A stretch of DNA of 38,580 nucleotides from an uncultured Phycisphaerales bacterium. Lineage in GTDB: Bacteria > Planctomycetota > Phycisphaerae > Tepidisphaerales > Tepidisphaeraceae. The translations under genes were made by a program, and so were the position numbers. Below the pieces are notes generated by a model. It made no database searches. It had not been told where the DNA came from and saw nothing but the letters and a program-made list of their open reading frames with translations. Location of the stretch: positions 1 through 38,580 of the forward strand of contig CAIQIQ010000144.1 of the NCBI GenBank assembly GCA_903871935.1, in the 5' to 3' direction. The stretch's first letter is position 1. Each line of letters opens with the position of its first letter. Below are positions 24,401-31,799 of this stretch, piece by piece.

Positions 24401-27400
24401 GCAGTACGTCGGTGTGGAGCACGGGAACGCCCCGGCCACCCTGAGCAAGACGCTGGAGTACGTCTACAATGAGTCTGGCACAGGCGCTGCGCTCCCGATA
24501 TGCGGCACGCTGCTTGTGAGCAGGCAGACCCAGTATGTTGGTGAGCTCGGCACCATGGGTGTGGACACGCTATATAGTTACCAGTTCTATCCCGGTACGG
24601 ATGCTGTGTCCCAACGAACCACGACACTTCCGGCCGTCGCTGAGGCTCAGAACGGGGCTGACACCACAGCCACCGAGATCGAGCAGTATGACAGCCTTGG
24701 CCACCTGCGCTGGACGAAAGATGCCGATGGCTTCATCAGCTACCTCGCTTATGACCAGGCAACCGGTGCCCTGACCCGCTCAATCGTGGACGTCAATACC
24801 GCCCAGACCGGCGACTTCCAGTCCCTGCCCGGCGGCTGGACCACACCCTCTGGCGGCGGATTGCACCTGAAAACCGATTTCCTGGTTGACGCCTTGGGAC
24901 GCGTGAGACAGATCACAGATCCGAACGGGCACATCACCACTGTGACCTACACGGAAACCGAAGCGTGGACCGAAATCCGCACGCGTTATCCCGACGCCGG
25001 CAGCGGCATGGCCTCGCCGCCGGACGAGATCGTGCGGCACGACCGCACCGTCGGAGTGGTCGCCACGCTGACCGTGGCGCACGGCGCGACCGGCACCACT
25101 GATGTGCTTTCGCTGGCCATGTCAGTCTACAACATACAAGGTCAACTGGCTGCCGTGCAGCGGTACTACGGGCTCAACGGAATGCAATACGCGCAGCTTG
25201 GCGGATTCTCAGCAATCATGGGAGCCTCCTCCTACCGTACCGAGTACTACTATGATGCCCAAGGCCGCCAGGAGATGGTGATTGCAGGACGTGATCGTTA
25301 CGTCGATAGTATTGCCGCCACAAACCCCACCATCACCAAGACCGTGTATGATGCCTTGGGACGGACTGCATCAACATGGATTGGCACGACGGATACCAAC
25401 TTGGTGGAGGTTAGCGAGAATGAATATGACGACCCCGCCGATACGCTGACTGGTGGAGGGGTCGGCGACTCCACCCTGACGAAAGTGACGCTGTTCCCAG
25501 GCGGCATCGAAGCCAATCGGGTGACGCGGAACCTTTATGATTGGCGCGATCAGGTGGTGGCAAGCAAGAGCGGCGTCGAGACCACCGAGGACCCCAGCGT
25601 GAACCGGCCGTTGACGGTGTATACGTATGACAATCTCGGCCGTACCACATCTGTCGCCGTCTATGATGGCGATGGCGTCGCCTTATCTGCGTCCCCGGCC
25701 CAAGCCAACCGGCGGGCCTACAGCGAGACGAAGTATGACGACCGGGGTCGCGTGTATTGTACGTTGACTGACGATGTGGATCAGGCGTTGGGCACGGGAA
25801 TGAATGCCCTGGCCACCGACCTGTGGTACAATAATCGCGATCAGGCGATCAAGACCCGCGTTCCTGGCGGGCTGGTTACCAAGGCCCAGTACGACGGCGC
25901 AGGCCGCGTCACAAAGCAGTCCACCACCGACGGTGGCCAAGACCCGAATCCGGGTGCAACCGGCAACTATGCGGCCGCGGACGATCTGGACGGCGATGCC
26001 GTGCTTGAGCAGATGCTCTATCAGTATGACCAGAATGGCAACGTTCGTCTTGTGACGACGAAGCAGCGGAATCACGACAGTACGGTACTGGGCGACCTGA
26101 GCGACGGCGATGCCCGCATCAGCTTCGTGGGCAACTGGTATGACGGGACAGATCGGCTGGTCGGCACTGTCAACTACGGCAACAACGGCAACAATCAGGT
26201 GGCCAACAATTCAACTGGCCGGGACATTGCCGATGACCTGGTGCAGTCCTCGCCGCCAGGCATTGACTCGACAGCGGTCAACGGCTGGGATCGCTGGCTT
26301 GTTAGCACCAATCAGTACGATGCGGCCGGGAATCTGGCTATCACCGTAGATCCACGGAACATCTGGACCCGGACTTACTACGATGCGCTGGGTCGTAAGA
26401 TATGGGTGATCGAGGCATACACGGGAACCTTGGCGACGAGCGATCCGCAGGATACCTCGCTTGTTCCTGGCCGGGATACCAATCGGAAGAGCTTCTACTG
26501 CTATAACGGCTTCGATGCCATCACCGCCCAGGGAACAGTCACCTACAAGAACTCCAGTTCCCCACCACAGACGACCACCACCACCTACACCTATGGCGTT
26601 ACCGCCGGGGGTGCATACGCGCTGAACAACAGCGGACTGCTGCTACAGGCTAGCTACGGGGTCATTCCGGACAGCACCGATCCCATGCACCAGCTGCAGG
26701 ATGGCGACGATACCGAAACAGTTCTCGGCTACAACGCACTCGGCGAGGTGACCAAGCAGTTGGCTCGCAATGGTACAACGCACGAGTACGCCTATGACGT
26801 TGTGGGGCGACAGACCAGAGACGCCTGGACTGCAACCGAGGAGTTCGCGCAGGAGCAGATCGTTGATCTGGCCAACGTTCGGCAGGTCAGCTACGATGCG
26901 CTGGGTCGCGGCGTGCTCTTCACCATGCTGGCCGCCAGTACGCCGCTGAATCAGGTGCAGCGGGTGTACGACGGCCTGGGCCATCTGGTGACAGAGTACC
27001 AGGAACACGATGGCATCGTAGACACAGGCACCTCGGCGAAGGTGCAGTATGTGTATGACACCAGCTATGCCAATGCCGACAACTACAGCCGCCTGACTCA
27101 GGTAGTCTATCCCAACGGCCGGATCACCGGCTATGCCTATGGCTATGACGCGTGGCCGATCAATGCGGATCGCCCGGAGGTCGCCAGTTTCCTGGACGCG
27201 CTCAACGACCATATCAGCCGCGTGGGTTACATCGGCGACACGGCCAGCCCTGGCGGCAGCAACCAGATCGAGACGTACGACTATCTGGGTCTGAGCCAAC
27301 TGGTCGCTCGCGATATGCCCAACTCGCGCGGATCCCTGAGGCAGAGCTATATTGCGACCGGATATCTGGATGGCGAATACCCCGGTGCGAGCATTGGGCA

Positions 27401-29657
27401 GGGCTACAATGGTTTTGCCGCACACGATGACGCCGGAGCAAGCGATCCCTATGATGGGTTGGACCGGTTCGGGCGGGTGGTGGACCAGGGCTACGGCGCA
27501 AGGGAAGAGCGCATCTACGCCTACGACGCCGATGGAAATACGCTTTACGCCCGCGTAGCGACGGCGAACGTGGATGAGAAGTGGAAGAGCGAGATCTACC
27601 ACCTCCAGGGCGCCAACGCTTGGACGGCCTACGACAAGCTCAACCGAATGATGGGATACTACCGTGGCGTGATGCAGACCAATGAGAACACGGTGGACCA
27701 GACCGACATCTACTGCACGCCCACACAACTGGTGCCCACGCAGTACCTTGCCGCGATTCTGTACGATGTGCAGGACGATGGCACTGCGGGGCAAACCAGC
27801 GGTCAGACCAGTGATCTGGCGCGCAGTACCACCTACCAGAAGGCACTGCCAGACCCGACCACACAGTTTGATCTTGCCGAGCCCTTCAGCGGCAACCGGC
27901 GCGACATGTTCCTGACCTTCGACGCCTGGGGCCAGCTTACCCAGCAGAGCCAGGCGTACCTGGTGTATTCGGGCACGGGAACGCAGTACCACTACGACTA
28001 CGGCTACCAGACGGGCTACCAGTACGATGCCCTTGGCCGGCGGATCAGCGAGACGGTGAAGAACCGCTTTGCTTTAGGTGGCAATGACTCCGAAACCTAC
28101 ACGCAATACCTCTACTACGACGCCTCGGGGAACATCATTGAGGAGCAGCGCGAGCAGTACGAATCAACAACGATCACGGCGCAATACATATGGAGTCCGG
28201 TGGCGGGCGTGTTGACGCTGCGGGATGCCAATAGGGACGGTGATGCCTACAGCGGCGACTACGGCATGAGCGGTTCGGGGCTTGAGGAGCGGACTTGGGC
28301 ACTCACCGGGGCGGACGGCACGGTGTGGGAGATTCAAAACCAGGAGACCTCCGGCGCGTATGGCATTGAGCAGTTCGTGTATACGCCAGCGGGAGAGGTG
28401 ACGCTGCTGCACTATGACAGTTGGAATTACGTCTGGACGTTCGGCATCAACAGTTATTGGGGCTGGCACAACTTCTGGCACGGCGGACAGGCGGGAATGG
28501 ATCAGGCGGTGAAGGCCGACCGCACGCCCGAAAGCGGGCCGTTCTTGGACATGCTGGATGGGACGCTGCTGCTGCCCGGCGGGCAGACGTACGACACATT
28601 CGCTCAGACTCCTCTGCACCAGGACAAGTACGCCTTCTTCCGGACCAATGCCGATCCCATTGACCAGTTCCAGTACAGTCATCGTTCTCAGATGACCGTG
28701 GCTTACGGCTTCAATGGCTACGCAGGCACCAATCTGCCATGGCAGGACCTCGACATCCAGGTGAAGTGGCAGGCACTGCAAACAGCGGTCACCGGAATGA
28801 GTCTGGGGGTGAGCCTGATCATGGGTTCGGCCGTAGGCGGATTGGCCGGTTCGCTGGCGAGCAGCGCATCGATCTTCGCGGATGCGCCGATCTTGGGCGG
28901 GGCCTTCGGTGCGATGGTGGGCGGTTTTGCCGGCGGCTACAGCGCCAGCATGACAGCGTCCCTGGCCAATTCATATGGACTCGCTCAGCCGATGAACTGG
29001 GGCGAGGCGAACCAGCAGGCATTACATGCTGGGGCCTTGGGCGGCATGTTGGGGGGGGCGTTCTACGGAGCGGGCGTGGCGTTCAACGCGACGAGGGCGA
29101 TGGGCCAAGCATTAGGCAACAGCGGTTGGGCAGTGAACGCTAACGGCGAATTGGCGTGGACTTGGGAGGCGATAGGCCAAGTGACAGCCGGCCTGACGCC
29201 GGCCTTGGCGGGAGCAATGGGCGGAGCGATCGGGGGTGCATACGGTGGATACCAGGCTCCCAACGCCAGTTTCTCGTTGATCCGAGGCCCGTTGAGCGCC
29301 GAGGGACGGCGTTACGGAGGTATCAGCAATACCTCGCCATATCGCGCAGGTGTGAGCCGCACGCCGCGGCATCACTGGCTTCCCCAGCGGGATCGGGCGT
29401 TCTTCAAGGCTCGGGACATCAGCGATGCCGAGATAGATCGCCTGACCAGCCCGATGACCCAGGGATTCCATGAGGCTATTGAGAAATATGTGGGAGGTGC
29501 GGGAGGATACCGAAACACACTGATGGACAACATCCTTCGACAAGAGGCCAGGTATGGTCGAATGCTCACACGGCGTGAGGTGCTTCAGGAAGTGGCTGCG
29601 CTCCGGCGCGGAATCAAAATGTCTGGCTACAAGGTTATTGACTACAACGCACCATGA
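21426..29657 (+). CDS. Giant FN3/YD-repeat (Rhs-type) protein with candidate C-terminal toxin
   Basis: The open frame encodes 2,743 residues; the first Met is inside the export motif and lacks a ribosome site, so the natural start is 21310 (see the frameshifted leader). Order of domains: a fibronectin type III repeat (about 10-103), a non-FN3 beta segment (about 106-258), three more FN3-like repeats (about 263-548), a spacer, then at least 20 YD repeats of the form 'YDxxGR' (about 600-2370). A Gly/Ala-rich hydrophobic segment follows (about 2459-2540), then a variable tail. The tail contains 'TPRHHWLPQ' (H2649, H2650) and 'GFHEAIEKY' (H2682), resembling His-rich nuclease toxins (HNH/Tox-HHH or DUF2380-like). 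The usual RYYDPxxGRFxxxDP cap of Rhs cores is not visible. A small gene overlaps its stop by 4 bp, fitting toxin-immunity organisation. Likely exported or surface-displayed. Confidence 0.88.
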   Translation: MLETRQLLSVPAAPTTLSALPSSSGINLSWADNSSNETGFVIERATNAAFTLNTGSTTVGANVTTCTVSGLSPATTYYFRAHAYNGDGSSSNTSNARAVTTTSSGTFILDPDSTISGGTWPSYTYTNLKKDTHQPTEPSMQYYAQAIQGDKNWTSEVGLYTAALPTGTTVSSLTVWVYSGCDGIAGKDGDTINWNLRIGGTLQTAQAQTVSLNDSWSSFTWNGLSASQSDLDGMQVWANVVHANQKITYVYQVYAEATYTILPPTNLSATAASQTQIDLSWTDNSSNETGFYIDRATDSTFTTGLATSSVGANATTYSATGLASNTTYYFRVRAYNATDTSSNTATVSTNTLDSIPAAPSYADYVYEELSGQEVGKFGVYLTWTDNSDNETGFLLQRATSSDFTENLATSNLGPNQDGIRPSGLVPGTTYYFRICAVGTAGNSPWSDTLCVQIPWPIPHAPSDLTATTVSQTQISITWTEDSSNVGGFDIYRGITPNLVRYFVTVDGDARSYVATGLSAGTTYYFRLSAWNSSGVSSASLPASATTVLPDITATPTTGGDPWADTPGNVAFGLDGGRPMDLSYSGGAMRYGDGREFYTTSDIAPAEVGLLSGLTRTWSSDPQRSGINQGLGSGWFMSQWPLLVQSDTSIKAVDGGTSIRWFDLSGGNYVQRFFGRDKLVQGNDYFYLTDTAGNCTKYFRFDYSITAQRGMPYQYIDAAGNVTEFHYVQDKLDSIVRRIGSAGQILENTSLIWSGDKVQSAAVTRYDANGQAHAAAAAVYGYTGELLTHVTIYGTEGQIIDQKQYWYDANGHLSTVLEGDSYQRVVGANVVDPTSAAEYQVAPYADLHFAFEAGGHLTQQIMQGSGQYDYTYFASSFDDGINNWRYRTTEYLPDGLDDGLANNDRWVVYSNYAGEVLATVFQDYNASGVLGQQWITAYKYDSNGRLILQAEPSAISGAVNDANADIVTPILSTSTGLVHVMHYYDSGAAIGYLQYVGVEHGNAPATLSKTLEYVYNESGTGAALPICGTLLVSRQTQYVGELGTMGVDTLYSYQFYPGTDAVSQRTTTLPAVAEAQNGADTTATEIEQYDSLGHLRWTKDADGFISYLAYDQATGALTRSIVDVNTAQTGDFQSLPGGWTTPSGGGLHLKTDFLVDALGRVRQITDPNGHITTVTYTETEAWTEIRTRYPDAGSGMASPPDEIVRHDRTVGVVATLTVAHGATGTTDVLSLAMSVYNIQGQLAAVQRYYGLNGMQYAQLGGFSAIMGASSYRTEYYYDAQGRQEMVIAGRDRYVDSIAATNPTITKTVYDALGRTASTWIGTTDTNLVEVSENEYDDPADTLTGGGVGDSTLTKVTLFPGGIEANRVTRNLYDWRDQVVASKSGVETTEDPSVNRPLTVYTYDNLGRTTSVAVYDGDGVALSASPAQANRRAYSETKYDDRGRVYCTLTDDVDQALGTGMNALATDLWYNNRDQAIKTRVPGGLVTKAQYDGAGRVTKQSTTDGGQDPNPGATGNYAAADDLDGDAVLEQMLYQYDQNGNVRLVTTKQRNHDSTVLGDLSDGDARISFVGNWYDGTDRLVGTVNYGNNGNNQVANNSTGRDIADDLVQSSPPGIDSTAVNGWDRWLVSTNQYDAAGNLAITVDPRNIWTRTYYDALGRKIWVIEAYTGTLATSDPQDTSLVPGRDTNRKSFYCYNGFDAITAQGTVTYKNSSSPPQTTTTTYTYGVTAGGAYALNNSGLLLQASYGVIPDSTDPMHQLQDGDDTETVLGYNALGEVTKQLARNGTTHEYAYDVVGRQTRDAWTATEEFAQEQIVDLANVRQVSYDALGRGVLFTMLAASTPLNQVQRVYDGLGHLVTEYQEHDGIVDTGTSAKVQYVYDTSYANADNYSRLTQVVYPNGRITGYAYGYDAWPINADRPEVASFLDALNDHISRVGYIGDTASPGGSNQIETYDYLGLSQLVARDMPNSRGSLRQSYIATGYLDGEYPGASIGQGYNGFAAHDDAGASDPYDGLDRFGRVVDQGYGAREERIYAYDADGNTLYARVATANVDEKWKSEIYHLQGANAWTAYDKLNRMMGYYRGVMQTNENTVDQTDIYCTPTQLVPTQYLAAILYDVQDDGTAGQTSGQTSDLARSTTYQKALPDPTTQFDLAEPFSGNRRDMFLTFDAWGQLTQQSQAYLVYSGTGTQYHYDYGYQTGYQYDALGRRISETVKNRFALGGNDSETYTQYLYYDASGNIIEEQREQYESTTITAQYIWSPVAGVLTLRDANRDGDAYSGDYGMSGSGLEERTWALTGADGTVWEIQNQETSGAYGIEQFVYTPAGEVTLLHYDSWNYVWTFGINSYWGWHNFWHGGQAGMDQAVKADRTPESGPFLDMLDGTLLLPGGQTYDTFAQTPLHQDKYAFFRTNADPIDQFQYSHRSQMTVAYGFNGYAGTNLPWQDLDIQVKWQALQTAVTGMSLGVSLIMGSAVGGLAGSLASSASIFADAPILGGAFGAMVGGFAGGYSASMTASLANSYGLAQPMNWGEANQQALHAGALGGMLGGAFYGAGVAFNATRAMGQALGNSGWAVNANGELAWTWEAIGQVTAGLTPALAGAMGGAIGGAYGGYQAPNASFSLIRGPLSAEGRRYGGISNTSPYRAGVSRTPRHHWLPQRDRAFFKARDISDAEIDRLTSPMTQGFHEAIEKYVGGAGGYRNTLMDNILRQEARYGRMLTRREVLQEVAALRRGIKMSGYKVIDYNAP

Positions 29658-30205
29658 TAAACAGAGAAGAACAATTGCGCAAGGCCGATGAGTTAGCGAA
29701 GCGGACGTGGTGCGACAACTGGCCGGAGCGCCACATGGAGCGCATCCGCACGACCGGAGCGACGACAGTTGCCGAGTTCCTGAAACGTTACCCAGCGCTC
29801 CCGTATCACAAATTGGGCGATATCTTGGGTCCTGTTGCAGCCGTTCAGTTGCAGAAGATGCAGTTCGACGAAGCCAACGCGAACGGCACACTGCGACATG
29901 CGGCTATGGAACTGATGGTGCGAACACTAGCGTGGGACTTGAAACGCGGATGGCGACGGGGAGGACACTGGTCGAATAATCGTGTGCGCGCCGCATCACA
30001 CTTTGTTCAAGACCTACTAACCTACACTAATAACGCTGAACTGGAGCGTGTGGGCGAGACTGTTTGGAGTGAACTAGAACGCCTAGGTCCCCCGCCAGAC
30101 TGGGTTCCCAGATCCATCGACGACCCATATATACGACGAGCATTCGCGATTGGATGGCCAGATCCGAAAAACCGGGATTCGGAAAACGGGTCAGGGACCA
30201 AATAG
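29654..30205 (+). CDS. Candidate immunity protein for the YD-repeat toxin
   Basis: The ATG at 29654 overlaps the stop of the giant gene (ATGA). The 183-residue protein is soluble, Trp- and Arg-rich, and helical by eye ('EEQLRKADELAKRTWCDNWP', 'HAAMELMVRTLAWDLKRGW', 'VRAASHFVQDLLTYTNNAEL'). It has no signal peptide and shows no enzyme motif. Position, size and coupling match cytoplasmic immunity proteins encoded directly after polymorphic toxins; function is inferred from context only, as no sequence family is recognised. After its stop the repeat-rich gap begins; a 5-bp hairpin CGGAC-GCT-GTCCG (30213-30225) might end the transcript. Confidence 0.65.
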   Translation: MINREEQLRKADELAKRTWCDNWPERHMERIRTTGATTVAEFLKRYPALPYHKLGDILGPVAAVQLQKMQFDEANANGTLRHAAMELMVRTLAWDLKRGWRRGGHWSNNRVRAASHFVQDLLTYTNNAELERVGETVWSELERLGPPPDWVPRSIDDPYIRRAFAIGWPDPKNRDSENGSGTK

Positions 30206-30430
30206 CTGGAGCCGGACGCTGTCCGCTTTGGCCTGCGGATACCCCACTTACCCATCATACCCAAATTATGGAACGAATTTTGGCCGCCCATAAGTCCCTG
30301 TCATTCCAATACTTCCGTTTTTGGACCCCTCCAAATCGACCCTATATTATGGAGGACCATCGCGCCCTCCGGCTATTTGGCAAGTGAATACGCATAACTC
30401 CGACCGGACAAGTAGGAGTTGCTTCCCGAG

Positions 30431-30647
30431 ATGCGCAGCGATCTTGAGCATCTTCCCTGTTCTGTGATCTATCAGACCAACCACTCCGGATTGCGCACGC
30501 GAACTTGAGCACCTTCCCCCGAGCGTGCCTTCTCATGCCTGACTTCTGTCCTCTGACTTCTCAACCTATCCTGCGCACCTTTGCCGCATCGGTGAGATGG
30601 CTCACACGGCACCCAAAGATGCGCACGCGAACTTGAGCATCTTCCCC
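30431..30647. repeat. Three interspersed copies of an about 28-bp TGCGCA-containing repeat
   Basis: Copies start at 30431 (ATGCGCAGCGATCTTGAGCA...), 30491 (TTGCGCACGCGAACTTGAGC...) and 30619 (ATGCGCACGCGAACTTGAGC...). Each continues with A(T/C)CTTCCC(C/T). Copies two and three differ at only two positions over about 28 bp. They share TGCGCA with the AACCTGCGCACCT motif of the DnaA-box element and are spaced irregularly (60 and 128 bp), so this is not a CRISPR array. Confidence 0.75.
30539..30559. repeat. Heptanucleotide tandem repeat (CTGACTT/CTGTCCT)3
   Basis: Three consecutive 7-mers read CTGACTT, CTGTCCT and CTGACTT, with a degenerate fourth (CTCAACC). Same unit family as the larger array at 30655. 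Confidence 0.65.
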
Positions 30648-30654
30648 GCGTTCC

Positions 30655-30703
30655 TTCTGACTCCTGACTTCCGACTTCTGTCTCCTGACTTCTGACTTCT
30701 TCC
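30655..30703. repeat. Heptanucleotide tandem repeat (TTCTGAC)7
   Basis: Seven 7-mers in register read TTCTGAC, TCCTGAC, TTCCGAC, TTCTGTC, TCCTGAC, TTCTGAC, TTCTTCC. It is the longest of the heptamer arrays. Period 7 is unambiguous even though units vary, a feature of short tandemly repeated repetitive (STRR) sequences known from cyanobacteria. Confidence 0.8.
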
Positions 30704-30721
30704 ATCCGGCCTTCGTTTCCG

Positions 30722-30749
30722 CAATCCGCTATCCGCAATCCGCTCTTCC
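30722..30749. repeat. Heptanucleotide tandem repeat (CAATCCG)n
   Basis: CAATCCG, CTATCCG, CAATCCG and a degenerate fourth unit (CTCTTCC) lie in register immediately before the DnaA-box repeat. The unit resembles the AATCCNG heptamer at 13720-13747. Confidence 0.7.
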
Positions 30750-30755
30750 CCGGAG

Positions 30756-30881
30756 TTATCCACAATCAGGTCGAACCTGCGCACCTCCTCCCCCAATATC
30801 AACCTAACCTCCTGTCCCGACAGGATTTGCGATATAGGGGGTACCCCCGCCGAGAACCTGCGCACCTGCTACTTATCCACA
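30756..30881. repeat. 126-bp dispersed repeat, copy 2, bounded by perfect DnaA boxes
   Basis: TTATCCACA stands at both ends (30756-30764 and 30873-30881), with AACCTGCGCACCTCCTCCCC at 30774-30793, GGGGGTACCCCC at 30837-30848 and AACCTGCGCACCTGCT at 30855-30870. Length and internal spacing equal copy 1 at 16831-16956, and both copies have the same orientation. In the diverged middle, this copy has a different hairpin, CCTGTC-CC-GACAGG (30811-30824), where copy 1 has CATAGCGCTATG a little further along. Confidence 0.88.
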
Positions 30882-30940
30882 ACCGGCCTCACCCCGTCCC
30901 GCCCTATGGGTATCGCCGGGCGAAGAACCACGCGTAGCGC

Positions 30941-30977
30941 AAAACAAGAAGGGCCGAACCCTCACGGGTACGGCCCT
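30941..30977 (-). terminator. Rho-independent terminator of the RRM gene
   Basis: On the minus strand, AGGGCCG..CCC-GTGA-GGG..CGGCCCT forms a long GC stem (30950-30977) with a 4-nt loop, followed by TTCTTGTTTT (30941-30949 complement). It lies about 34 bp after the stop of the RNA-binding protein gene. Stem plus T-rich tail make this the best terminator in the window. Confidence 0.88.
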
Positions 30978-31010
30978 CTCATTTGCTAATTTGGATTCTA
31001 GCAGTAATGG

Positions 31011-31400
31011 CTAGTAGCGTTCGCGCTTGAAGCCGCCACGATCTCCGCCGCGACCACCGCCGCCGCCGAAACCACCGCGACCACCACCGCCGCCGCCGCC
31101 GTAACCACCACGGCCGCCGCCACCACCGAAGCCGCCGCCACCGCTGCGGTTTTCCTTCGGTTTGGCTTCGTTGACCGTCAGGGCCCGGCCGTCGAACTGC
31201 TGCCCGTTCAGGGCCGCAATCGCCGCCTGGGCTTCCTGGTCGGTGCCCATTTCCACGAAGCCAAAGCCCTTGCTGCGGCCAGTTTCGCGGTCGGCAATGA
31301 CCTCAGCGCTCTGAACGCTGCCGTGCTGACCGAACAGTTCCTGGAGCTGCGAGCTGTCAACGCCGTAGCTCAGGTTACCCACATACAACTTCTTGCCCAT
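31011..31400 (-). CDS. RRM-domain RNA-binding protein with Gly/Arg-rich tail
   Basis: The protein has 129 residues. A single RRM fold (about 3-80) shows RNP2 'LYVGNL' (5-10) and RNP1 'KGFGFVEM' (44-51), with their aromatic residues in place. Residues 87-129 form a Gly-rich tail with RGG-like repeats (GGRGGYGGGG, GGRGGFGG) that ends in FKRERY. It resembles the cold-induced RNA-binding proteins of cyanobacteria and planctomycetes, which bind single-stranded RNA and act as RNA chaperones; cold regulation is inference. The start is backed by AAAAGGAG about 7 nt upstream. A strong terminator follows, so it is probably monocistronic. Confidence 0.95.
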   Translation of the reverse strand: MGKKLYVGNLSYGVDSSQLQELFGQHGSVQSAEVIADRETGRSKGFGFVEMGTDQEAQAAIAALNGQQFDGRALTVNEAKPKENRSGGGGFGGGGGRGGYGGGGGGGRGGFGGGGGRGGDRGGFKRERY

Positions 31401-31799
31401 CTGTGACTCCTTTTATGAATCTTGGGGCATGTGACCGCTTTGCTGTTCTTCCCGGGTCCCAATGGAAGAGGCCACTCTAGCCTTGCGGTAGGATGCGATC
31501 GCGAGAAAGGCAACGTGCAGACAAAACACTTGCATGCGTAGCTTCTTCAAACTCGATCCGTTCGCCAACGCCATGATGCTATCGGCGCCCCAAAGACATG
31601 TCCAGCCTTTTTTCTGGGCGATCCGCCCGATCCCGCTAAAGCTCGCGCCTTATATGGGCACCAGAATGCGGCAGCGAAAATCGACAAAGTCCGATAATCT
31701 AGCATACGCTAACTGCTCCGTTCCTGCATCCAGCAAGTCCCGCTCAGGAGACCACCGGTTTCGCGAAGTCGTGGCAACTCGTCTACAATCGCCCACGAC
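31401..31799. other. Divergent intergenic region between the RRM gene and the pdxA-like gene
   Basis: About 400 bp have no supported gene; plus-strand frames here lack ribosome sites and overlap the start of the next gene. The region must hold the promoter of the RRM gene (minus strand) and that of the pdxA-like gene. Apart from the TACAAT at 31784-31789 no clear signal or repeat was found. Confidence 0.6.
31784..31789 (+). promoter_or_regulatory. Candidate -10 hexamer (TACAAT) for a near-leaderless pdxA-like transcript
   Basis: TACAAT ends 10 nt before the ATG at 31800, which would leave a leader of only a few nucleotides. No -35 consensus and no Shine-Dalgarno sequence are seen. Confidence 0.35.

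Larger units (their letters stand above)
30206..31010. other. 805-bp non-coding region, repeat-dense
   Basis: No convincing gene is present. It holds, in order: a weak hairpin (30213-30225), three near-identical 28-mers around TGCGCA (30431, 30491, 30619), three heptamer arrays (30539, 30655, 30722), a CCTGCGCACCT copy (30570-30580), the second 126-bp DnaA-box repeat (30756-30881) and the terminator of the RRM gene (30941-30977). Open frames across it encode only the repeats. Confidence 0.75.

Noticed and set aside
26643..27992. 449-residue minus-strand ORF inside the YD-repeat gene
   Set aside because: Antisense shadow of a GC-rich repetitive coding region; the plus-strand YD repeats are clearly the coding frame.
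30431..30703. CRISPR array
   Set aside because: Repeat spacing is irregular (60 and 128 bp), spacers contain other repeats, and no cas genes are present.
30602..30865. 87-residue minus-strand ORF across the second repeat region
   Set aside because: Composed of heptamer arrays and repeat sequence, without a ribosome site or coding-like composition.
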